In this document: one piece after another, positions 24,866 through 31,673 of the stretch
How positions within the stretch are numbered: the stretch's first letter is position 1
How the letters are laid out: the number at the start of each line of letters is the position of its first letter
Assembly (NCBI GenBank): GCA_017395925.1
Contig: JAFQNJ010000032.1
Span: forward strand, 1-36,028
Source: Ruminococcus sp.
GTDB taxonomy: Bacteria > Bacillota > Clostridia > Oscillospirales > Acutalibacteraceae
Direction: 5' to 3'
Length of the DNA: 36,028 nt
Notes under the pieces: generated by a model
Seen by the model: only the letters and a program-made list of their open reading frames with translations
Told to the model about the DNA's origin: nothing
Databases searched by the model: none
Program-made: the position numbers and the translations under genes

Positions 24866-24894
24866 ATTATATCATCCCGAAACTAACTTAACAA
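24866..24894 (-). promoter_or_regulatory. Promoter of the flavin-reductase-like gene
   Basis: On the minus strand TTGTTA (24894-24889), 17 bases, then TATAAT (24871-24866) with an extended TGA before it. Confidence 0.7.
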
Positions 24895-24938
24895 GTCAGA
24901 AAGCTATTTTTGCACAGCTCTCCACATTTCCTCTTTAC

Positions 24939-24967
24939 TTGACATATTCCGCCGTTTGATTTACAAT
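24939..24967 (+). promoter_or_regulatory. Promoter of the flippase gene
   Basis: TTGACA (24939-24944), a 17-base spacer and TACAAT (24962-24967), about 40 bases before ATG 25007. Confidence 0.65.
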
Positions 24968-25006
24968 TATATAATATCCAAAGCGGATAAAGAATCGAGG
25001 CAAACT

Positions 25007-26524
25007 ATGAAAAAAAGCATCAAAAATATAATATTCGGTTTGCTGGGACAGATTATCACCATTGCTCTGGGACTGGTTCTGCCGAGAATGTTTATTACCA
25101 GTTACGGTTCCGAAGTCAACGGTATGCTCTCTTCTGTAAATAATATCTTTTCATATCTGGCACTTCTGGAGGCAGGCATCGGCTCTGCCACTATTCAGGC
25201 ACTCTACGGTCCCTTGGCAAAGAACAACCGTGACGACATCAACGGCATATTGTCTGCCACCAATCTCTTCTATAAGAGAACGGGCATCATCTACTTTATC
25301 TCGGTAATTGTATTTTCCGTTGTCTATCCCCTTTGTGTTACCTCGGAAATTCCTCCCCTGACAACTGCGCTGGTTATTCTTTTTATCGGAATGGGTCATG
25401 CCGTCAACTACTTCTTTCAGGGCAAGTACAAGATGCTTCTTCAAGCAGAAGGAAAGCAATATATCACAAGCAACGTCACCACCATCGTTCACGTTTTCGT
25501 AAGTGTTTCAAAAATCATTCTGATTTCTCTGGGAATGTCTGTTGTTGCTATTACCATAGCTCAATTCCTGTTGAACATCGCCCAGATGATTTACTACTTC
25601 ATATACATTAAGCGTCACTACAAATGGCTTGACCTTAAGGTAGCCCCCAACAAGGCGTCAATTTCACAGAGCAAGAACGTTGTGGTGCATCAAGTTTCCC
25701 AGCTTGTATTCCACAACACCGACACTCTTATTCTTTCTATTTTCTGCGGTTTCGAAGCCGCCAGTATCTATGCACTTTACAACCTGTTCTTTGAGATGAT
25801 TTCAACTATGCTCAATCATTTCACAGCAGGCTTTTCCTACAAAATCGGTCAGCTTTGCAACTCCGACGAAAAGAAGTTCAAGCGATACTTTGAGCCTTGG
25901 GAGCAGTATTCCATGGCACTCTCCTTTGCTATGTACTGCGTACTCTTCATATTCATTCTCCCCTTCATCAAAGTCTACACCGAGGGAGCCGACATCAACT
26001 ACTACGACCCGATTCTCCCGATTCTGTTTGTTACTATCAAAATACTCGTATCCGGCAGAGCTACCTGTGGTCACATCATCAGCTTTGCAGGACATTTCAA
26101 GAAAACCCAGTGGCGCTCGGTTATCGAGATGATTCTCAACATCACCGTATCTATCTCCGCAGTTCTGATTCTCAATCCCTACGGAAAGGGCCTCTACGGT
26201 GTGCTTATAGGCACCATAGTGGCACTGCTCTACAGAAGCAACGATATGATTATTTACAGTTGCAAGCACATTCTTCAAAGAGGAATCTGGAAAACCTACA
26301 AACGCTGGATTATCAACATCGCTCTCTTTGTTCTGATGTACTGGCTGTCCACCTTCATTAATATGAAGCTGGATTCTTACATAAGCCTCATACTCTGGTG
26401 CATTCCCGTTACCGCAGTGGTAACAATAGTATTCTTTGCAGGTGCATTTATTTCGGAGCCTTCCTCCACAAAAACAACGATTAATCTGCTGAAGAATAAG
26501 CTTACAAGCCGCAAATCAAAATAA
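25007..26524 (+). CDS. Polysaccharide flippase (MOP/Wzx-like)
   Basis: 505 aa from ATG 25007, which follows the ribosome site CGAGG; an upstream TTG (24956) in the same frame lies at the promoter and is rejected. About 12-14 membrane helices run through the protein, starting FGLLGQIITIALGLVLPRMFITSYGSEVNG, typical of lipid-linked oligosaccharide flippases. It should move a lipid-linked sugar across the membrane for surface polysaccharide. No glycosyltransferases lie nearby, so the polymer cannot be named. Confidence 0.88.
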   Translation: MKKSIKNIIFGLLGQIITIALGLVLPRMFITSYGSEVNGMLSSVNNIFSYLALLEAGIGSATIQALYGPLAKNNRDDINGILSATNLFYKRTGIIYFISVIVFSVVYPLCVTSEIPPLTTALVILFIGMGHAVNYFFQGKYKMLLQAEGKQYITSNVTTIVHVFVSVSKIILISLGMSVVAITIAQFLLNIAQMIYYFIYIKRHYKWLDLKVAPNKASISQSKNVVVHQVSQLVFHNTDTLILSIFCGFEAASIYALYNLFFEMISTMLNHFTAGFSYKIGQLCNSDEKKFKRYFEPWEQYSMALSFAMYCVLFIFILPFIKVYTEGADINYYDPILPILFVTIKILVSGRATCGHIISFAGHFKKTQWRSVIEMILNITVSISAVLILNPYGKGLYGVLIGTIVALLYRSNDMIIYSCKHILQRGIWKTYKRWIINIALFVLMYWLSTFINMKLDSYISLILWCIPVTAVVTIVFFAGAFISEPSSTKTTINLLKNKLTSRKSK

Positions 26525-26542
26525 GAATCTTTTCAAAAACAA

Positions 26543-26589
26543 AACTACCCGAAGAAGAGCCTGATACTCTTTTTCGGGTAGTTATTTTT
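26543..26589 (+). terminator. Terminator of the flippase gene (likely bidirectional)
   Basis: An 11-bp stem AACTACCCGAA / TTCGGGTAGTT with inner pairing AAGAG / CTCTT is followed by ATTTTT. On the minus strand it also lies just after the permease gene. Confidence 0.88.
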
Positions 26590-26619
26590 ATACTATTCGG
26601 TTCTTTTGGGTTTCGGGAA

Positions 26620-27489
26620 TTAACCCTTAACTGCACCTGCGGCAACACCCTTGATGATGTGCTTCTGACAGGTGAGATAGAATATAATAATGGGAATGAT
26701 GCTCATGAAGATGAGAGCCATTGTTGCACCAAGGTCAACTGTGCCGTAGCTTCCCTTGAGGTACTGGATGTGAATGGGAATAGTCATATATCCCTTTGTT
26801 CTGTCAAGTACCAGATAGGGCAGGAGGTAGTCATTCCATACCCACATAAGCTCAAGGATTGAAACGGAGATAACTGTGGGCATAAGCATGGGGAATACAA
26901 CCTTGAAGTAGGTTCTCAGAGGACCGCAACCGTCGATAGCTGCCGCTTCTTCGATTTCCAGCGGGATGCTCTTGACAAAGCCTGTGAACATAAACACCGC
27001 AAGTCCTGCACCAAATCCCAGATAGATTATCGGGATGGTCCAGGGAGTGTTGAGCTTGAGGGTATCAGCTGTTCTTGCAAGTGTGAACTGTACCATCTGG
27101 AAGGGGATAACCATAGAGAATACACAGGCGAAATAGATAAATTTACAGAAGAAGGAATTAACTCTGGAAATGTACCATGCCGCCATAGAGGTAACGATGA
27201 TAATGAGGAAGGTTGAGAGAACAGTAATAACAAGGCTGTAAAATACGGATTTCCAGAATGTACCGCCAAGTGTCATACCGGTTTTGAAGTTCTCAAAACC
27301 CGCCCAGCTTTCCGCATTGGGAAGTGCGAAGGTCTGGGTCTTAACGAAGGTGTTCTTCTTGAAGGAGTTAAGGGCAACAAGGAAGATAGGTGCCATATAG
27401 AAAACGGATACCAGACCAAAGAGAATTGTGAGCCACAGCTTCTTGGGTTTGCCCTTGGGAGCTTTTACTTTTTTAACTGTTTTTGCCAT
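26620..27489 (-). CDS. Carbohydrate ABC transporter permease (MalG type)
   Basis: 289 aa with six membrane helices and the EAA loop (IPLEIEEAAAIDGCGPLRTYFKVVFPMLMP) that contacts the ATPase. It belongs to the CUT1 sugar importer family. Its ATG overlaps the stop of the partner permease (TAATG). No ATPase gene is in the window; CUT1 systems often use a shared MsmK-type ATPase encoded elsewhere. Confidence 0.93.
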   Translation of the reverse strand: MAKTVKKVKAPKGKPKKLWLTILFGLVSVFYMAPIFLVALNSFKKNTFVKTQTFALPNAESWAGFENFKTGMTLGGTFWKSVFYSLVITVLSTFLIIIVTSMAAWYISRVNSFFCKFIYFACVFSMVIPFQMVQFTLARTADTLKLNTPWTIPIIYLGFGAGLAVFMFTGFVKSIPLEIEEAAAIDGCGPLRTYFKVVFPMLMPTVISVSILELMWVWNDYLLPYLVLDRTKGYMTIPIHIQYLKGSYGTVDLGATMALIFMSIIPIIIFYLTCQKHIIKGVAAGAVKG

Positions 27490-28418
27490 TACTGCTGCAC
27501 CTCCTTCTTACGTGTTGAAGTGAGCTGGAGAAGACCGATGGTGGCAACCAGAATGAAGAAGATTACCGCCTTAGCCTGAGCCTCACCCTTTGAGAAAGCA
27601 CCTGACTGGCCGAAGGTCTTGGAGATGTTCAGCGCAATCATCTCGGTGGTATAGGTATTGAGACCCGTAGCCTTGTCCAGTACACCGGGGAGACCCTCTG
27701 TGAGGGCAAGGTTCTGGTCGTAGAGCTTGAAGCCGTTGGTGAGCGAGAGGAATGTGCAGATAGTGATGGAGGGCATAACGTTGGGAATTGTAATTCTTGT
27801 GAGAGTCTTCCAACCGCTGGCGCCGTCAATCTTTGCCGCCTCAATCATATCCTCAGGCACCGCCTGAAGTCCCGCAACATAGATAATCATCATATATCCC
27901 ACCTGTTGCCAGCACATCAGTATTATCAGTCCCCAGAAACCGAATTCGGTTTTTTCAAGGATATTTGTGTTATAGTAGCTGAGAATACCGTCGAAAATCA
28001 TACTCCAGATATAGCCCAGAACGATACCGCCGATAAGGTTGGGCATAAAGAATACTGTACGGAAGAAGTTTGTACCCTTGATGCCCTGAGTCAGTGCGTA
28101 AGCAACCGCAAAGGCTATAACGTTGATAAGCACAACGGAAACTATTGTCCAGATTGCAGTATAGATGAATGAATAGAGAAACTGTTCATCATCCAGGATT
28201 CTTAAGTAGTTGTCAATGCCGACAAAGGTCCATTTCTTTGTAGTTCTGAACTTACAGAAAGAAAGGAACAAGCCCTGAAGGAAGGGCCAGATAAAACCGA
28301 TGAGGAAGGAAATCGCCATAGGCAGCAGGAAAAGCCAGCCGAAACGACGAATCGGTCTTCTCAGGAGTTTACTGTTCACAGCCGCAGAGCTGTGAGCTTT
28401 TTTCTTTTTCTTCTTCAT
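27489..28418 (-). CDS. Carbohydrate ABC transporter permease (MalF type)
   Basis: 309 aa from ATG 28418, placed by the ribosome site GGAGGTGG; the frame is open to 28532 but that extension crosses a palindromic repeat. A lysine-rich N-terminus (KKKKKKAHSS) precedes six membrane helices and the EAA loop VPEDMIEAAKIDGASGWKTL. It pairs with the permease just downstream. Confidence 0.93.
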   Translation of the reverse strand: MKKKKKKAHSSAAVNSKLLRRPIRRFGWLFLLPMAISFLIGFIWPFLQGLFLSFCKFRTTKKWTFVGIDNYLRILDDEQFLYSFIYTAIWTIVSVVLINVIAFAVAYALTQGIKGTNFFRTVFFMPNLIGGIVLGYIWSMIFDGILSYYNTNILEKTEFGFWGLIILMCWQQVGYMMIIYVAGLQAVPEDMIEAAKIDGASGWKTLTRITIPNVMPSITICTFLSLTNGFKLYDQNLALTEGLPGVLDKATGLNTYTTEMIALNISKTFGQSGAFSKGEAQAKAVIFFILVATIGLLQLTSTRKKEVQQ

Positions 28419-28485
28419 TTTTCCACCTCCGGAAGATATAAAAGCAAAGGTCAAGCCCTCTGCAAAAATAAATCCTATGTTTTCT

Positions 28486-28539
28486 GCAGGGAACGCATTT
28501 ATGCGTTCCGTTTTCGGAACGGATAAATCCATTCCCTAC
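28486..28539. repeat. 54-bp palindromic element (REP/MITE-like)
   Basis: The ends GCAGGGAA and TTCCCTAC pair (one G-T type pair). Inside are two hairpins with 4-base loops: GGAACGCA-TTTA-TGCGTTCC (28490-28509) and GGAACGGA-TAAA-TCCATTCC (28516-28535). A third pairing, GTTCCG-TTTT-CGGAAC, competes with both. It lies between the binding-protein terminator and the MalF ribosome site. The architecture resembles short dispersed palindromic repeats; no second copy is in the window. Confidence 0.6.
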
Positions 28540-28545
28540 GTTTTC

Positions 28546-28579
28546 TTAAAAAATGGGGCGAGTTTTTGGCTCGCCCCAC
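28546..28579 (-). terminator. Terminator after the sugar-binding protein, inside the ABC operon
   Basis: On the minus strand GTGGGGCGAG and CTCGCCCCAT pair over 9 bp around a 7-base loop and are followed by TTTTTTAAG, 18 bases after the stop. It should let most transcripts end after the binding protein and reduce permease expression. Confidence 0.9.
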
Positions 28580-28596
28580 GGTTTTAATACAGTTTA

Positions 28597-29904
28597 TCAG
28601 CCGTTAACTGCTGCATAGTTGCTTGCCCAACCTGCTACGAATGCTGACTCAACAGCATCCCAGTTAGCATCTGTGGGATCAGCGTTGTATGCGTTCATTG
28701 CGCTAACGATACCCTTACGATACTCGTTAACGTTGGGCTGGAAGTTTGTAACCCAAGGCATTGTGTAGTTGCCTGCAGATGCATAAGCGTTAGCCTGTGC
28801 AAGGAAGGGGTTGGAAGACTCAGCTGCATTCTTATAGGGCATAACGCCGAATGTCTCAACAGCCTTTGCGGATGCCTCTGCATCAGTTACGAGCCACTTC
28901 ATGAATGCGAGAGTAGCCTCGATATCTTCCTCTTTTGCCTCTGCGTTAACTGCCCAGTAGTTCTCTGTACCGCAGTTGAGGCCTGCCTTCTCTTCGCCCT
29001 CTACGCCACAGTAGTAGGGAATCATTGTGAGATCCTCAGCCTTGAGACCCTTCTCGTTGAGGCTGGACCACTCCCAGTTACCGTTAGCATAGAATACTGC
29101 CTTACCCTCAGCAAACTCTGCGTTTGCATCGAAGCCGCCAGCTGCGAGCTGTGCGCGGTCAGTTGCGGAATTTACAACCATGAGGTCATAGAGAGCCTTG
29201 TAGTTGTCCATGTATGTACCCTTGATCTCTGCGGGGCATGTCTTCCATGCATCGGGAGCGTCAACGGACTCATAGTAGTACTCAAGGTTTGCAAGGTGGC
29301 CTGTGAATCTCCAGGAAGAAGAATCATCCATGCCGGAAGATGTGAATGCATCGAAGCCGAGGTCGTTTGCACGAGCGTGGATATCCTCAGCAACAGCCTT
29401 GAGAGTCTCAAAGTTTGTGATGTCATCCATTGAGTAACCAGCCTGGTCAAGGAGAGCCTTGTTTACGATGATACCGTAGCACTCGTAGCAGTAGCCGATG
29501 GAGCAGAGCTTGCCGTCAGCATCGAAGAGCTGGTAAGCGTCTGTGTTGAGCTCCTTAGCGATCTCTGTATCGGTGAGGTCGTAGCAGAACTCGCCCCAAT
29601 CCTTAACAGCAGCATCGTTACCTACAACGAAGAGTGTAGGAGGAGTTGCCTTGTCCATCTCTGCTGTGAGAGTGTCGTTGTATGTACCGGAAGCAGCAGT
29701 AACAACAGTTACCTTAACGCCTGTTTCGTCGGTGTACATTTTAGCGATTTCCTGAAGAGCTGCATCTGATTCAGGCTTGAAGTTGAGCCAGTAAACAGAA
29801 CCTGTCTTTGCGTCATCGCCGTCGTCTTTGCCGGTCTCGCCGCCGCAAGCTGCTAAGGAAACAGCAAGAACGAGCACGAGAAGAAGTGCAAAAAACTTTT
29901 TCAT
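28597..29904 (-). CDS. Extracellular sugar-binding lipoprotein of the ABC importer
   Basis: 435 aa. The lipoprotein signal peptide ends LAAC with the lipid-bearing Cys20. It is followed by a Gly/Asp-rich linker and a CUT1-type solute-binding fold (SVYWLNFKPESDAALQEIAKMYTDETGVKVTV near the mature start, then the hinge and FGVMPYKNAAE). It captures a sugar or oligosaccharide at the cell surface for the two permeases downstream. The sugar cannot be read from sequence. The ribosome site is AAAGGAAG. Confidence 0.93.
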   Translation of the reverse strand: MKKFFALLLVLVLAVSLAACGGETGKDDGDDAKTGSVYWLNFKPESDAALQEIAKMYTDETGVKVTVVTAASGTYNDTLTAEMDKATPPTLFVVGNDAAVKDWGEFCYDLTDTEIAKELNTDAYQLFDADGKLCSIGYCYECYGIIVNKALLDQAGYSMDDITNFETLKAVAEDIHARANDLGFDAFTSSGMDDSSSWRFTGHLANLEYYYESVDAPDAWKTCPAEIKGTYMDNYKALYDLMVVNSATDRAQLAAGGFDANAEFAEGKAVFYANGNWEWSSLNEKGLKAEDLTMIPYYCGVEGEEKAGLNCGTENYWAVNAEAKEEDIEATLAFMKWLVTDAEASAKAVETFGVMPYKNAAESSNPFLAQANAYASAGNYTMPWVTNFQPNVNEYRKGIVSAMNAYNADPTDANWDAVESAFVAGWASNYAAVNG

Positions 29905-30033
29905 TGTGTGTCTTCCTTTCTTTTTTAGAAAAATAGAAATTTATCAATACATTCCCTGAACCTTTGATACAAAGAATGTACTAACCTGAAAAAAGCGCCA
30001 AAACAAAAAATAAGCCTCTTTTTTGCACTATTA

Positions 30034-30063
30034 ATTATATATCACAAATACCGCACTTGTCAA
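30034..30063 (-). promoter_or_regulatory. Promoter of the sugar ABC operon
   Basis: On the minus strand TTGACA (30063-30058), an 18-base spacer and TATAAT (30039-30034). It gives a leader of about 120 bases with a possible ACATTC/GAATGT hairpin. No cre box is evident. Confidence 0.75.
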
Positions 30064-30213
30064 TCAATTTTTTGTATAATGTGTATAGGGTTTTTGTCAT
30101 TTGATGGGCAAAAATTATCTTAATATATCGAAAACTCAATGTTTATCGGGGTTTTGGAATTTCCTGCACATTAATAATTTTTCAAATCAGTTAATATTTC
30201 ACCACTCATAGTC

Positions 30214-30264
30214 TGAAATGTAAAATTGCATTTCAACACATTATATGATAAGATATAATCACAA
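30214..30264 (+). promoter_or_regulatory. Likely promoter region of the lipoprotein-K+ channel pair, with a 7-bp inverted repeat
   Basis: TGAAATG (30214-30220) and CATTTCA (30229-30235) form an inverted repeat. Within it TTGCAT can act as -35, with TAAGAT 17 bases on or the nearby TATAAT. The exact -10 is uncertain. The rest of the 29905-30285 gap holds only the ABC promoter and AT-rich sequence. Confidence 0.4.
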
Positions 30265-30285
30265 AATAACAAAGGAGGCTCAATT

Positions 30286-31056
30286 ATGAAGAAGAAAATC
30301 TCCTGTTTTTTACTGTTACTGCTTGTACTTATAGTTATAATGTCATTCTCTGCCTGTTCTGCTCCGACCTGTCACACCGACAAAGACGAGAACTATATCT
30401 ACTCTTTAGGGGAAGAAATCAGACTCTACGACAATGAGTCCAACAGTTATCTGGGAAGCATTGCAGTCATAGACGCCATTGTTATCCGCGACGGCGGCTT
30501 CAGCATCGAGGAATTCGACGGATATGACGAAGACGACAACCCTGTATATAAGGATGTTGAATATGAAGCCGTTGTTCAGATCAACTACATCTCGAGTTTC
30601 ATAGACAGCAATGACGCAGACGAGAGAATCAACTTCACCCTGCGTGACACAAGCGGCAATGCAGGCAAAAAGTCACCCGAGGTTTCCTACGTCACCGAGC
30701 CTACTCCTTATTCATCCATGGTATTTGCCGTAAAAGAAAAGGATGAATACATCACCATCAGATACGCCTACGATACCTTCCAACAGCCTGTTGCCGAAAT
30801 CAAGGCTTACTATGACGATTCGGGCAATTACAGCGCCGACAACCTTGAGAATTTTGGCGGAGAAGGTGAGGGTTTTATTTCTCCTCAGGAAAATTCTTCA
30901 AACGCAGGCATCGCCGCCGTTCTCTTGTCAGTTTTGTTAATTCTCTGCATCGCAGAAGGAATTATAATCATTGTGCTTTCGGTTATTCTCATTATACTTG
31001 CTTTAAAACTCAAAAAGGCGAAAAAACTCACCGCCCATGCCCCTGCACACCCATAA
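30286..31056 (+). CDS. Lipoprotein with C-terminal membrane segment
   Basis: 256 aa. The lipoprotein signal ends SFSAC with Cys24. The extracellular part (about 25-205) is rich in Asp, Tyr and beta-type sequence (GSIAVIDAIVIRDGGFSIEEF ... YEAVVQINYISSF) and may be a DUF4352-like fold; that is tentative. A long hydrophobic stretch at about 206-245 followed by KLKKAKK gives a second anchor, so the protein would be held at both ends. It is followed 30 bases later by a K+ channel gene and is probably co-transcribed with it. Function unknown. Confidence 0.7.
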   Translation: MKKKISCFLLLLLVLIVIMSFSACSAPTCHTDKDENYIYSLGEEIRLYDNESNSYLGSIAVIDAIVIRDGGFSIEEFDGYDEDDNPVYKDVEYEAVVQINYISSFIDSNDADERINFTLRDTSGNAGKKSPEVSYVTEPTPYSSMVFAVKEKDEYITIRYAYDTFQQPVAEIKAYYDDSGNYSADNLENFGGEGEGFISPQENSSNAGIAAVLLSVLLILCIAEGIIIIVLSVILIILALKLKKAKKLTAHAPAHP

Positions 31057-31086
31057 CAAAAACTCTCGACAAAAGGAGACATTCAG

Positions 31087-31500
31087 ATGAAGAAACTGCG
31101 CATTCTCTGGGGTATTCTCAGAAGGACCCACGCTGACTCAATTATTCTGGGATTTATTCTGTTTATACTCCTCAGTGCTCTTGTTATTCTGCTTTCAGAG
31201 CCTGAAATAAACCGATACACCGATGCACTGTGGTACCTTTACTCCGTCACCTTCACCGTAGGTCTGGGAGATATTGTAGCCACCACCGCTGTGGGGAAAA
31301 TATGCTCGGTGCTGGTATCGGTGTACGCCCTCTTTGTCACCGCCCTTGCCACAGGCGTTGTGGTGAGTTTTTATAACAGATGCGTGGAGGCACACTTTGA
31401 AGAGACAAAGGAAGCCTTCCTCAATAAGCTTACACGACTTCCCGAACTTTCCAAGGAAGAGCTTCGGGAGATATCCGAAAAAGCAAAGACGTTTAAATAA
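31087..31500 (+). CDS. Two-helix potassium channel (Ion_trans_2)
   Basis: 137 aa. Two membrane helices flank a pore loop with the selectivity filter TVGLGD (residues 57-62) in place of the common TVGYGD. A short C-terminal helical tail (residues ~105-137) follows. It has no RCK/TrkA domain, so gating control is not evident. The ribosome site AAAGGAGAC supports the start. Such minimal channels form tetramers in the membrane. The upstream lipoprotein may be an accessory partner, by position only. Confidence 0.85.
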   Translation: MKKLRILWGILRRTHADSIILGFILFILLSALVILLSEPEINRYTDALWYLYSVTFTVGLGDIVATTAVGKICSVLVSVYALFVTALATGVVVSFYNRCVEAHFEETKEAFLNKLTRLPELSKEELREISEKAKTFK

Positions 31501-31524
31501 GCGAGAATCATATACTTACAAAGT

Positions 31525-31560
31525 CAGGTGCAAGACCATAAGTTTTGCACCTGTTTTTAT
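31525..31560 (+). terminator. Terminator after the K+ channel gene
   Basis: CAGGTGCAA pairs with TTGCACCTG (31545-31553) around an 11-base loop, then TTTTTATT. Confidence 0.88.
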
Positions 31561-31582
31561 TATCATCGGTGAAATTATGCTA

Positions 31583-31644
31583 TTGTGAAATCCGATTTGC
31601 TGTGATATTATTAAAATGTAATAGTATACAATTAGTATGTATAC
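31583..31644 (+). promoter_or_regulatory. Promoter of the metallophosphoesterase-dockerin gene with a possible operator
   Basis: TTGTGA (31583-31588), a 17-base spacer and TATTAT (31606-31611) with an extended TGA. Two GTATAC palindromes (31624-31629 and 31639-31644) lie just after the start site and could bind a repressor; weak evidence. Confidence 0.6.
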
Positions 31645-31673
31645 GGATTTTTTGAAAACAGGAGGCATAAATT

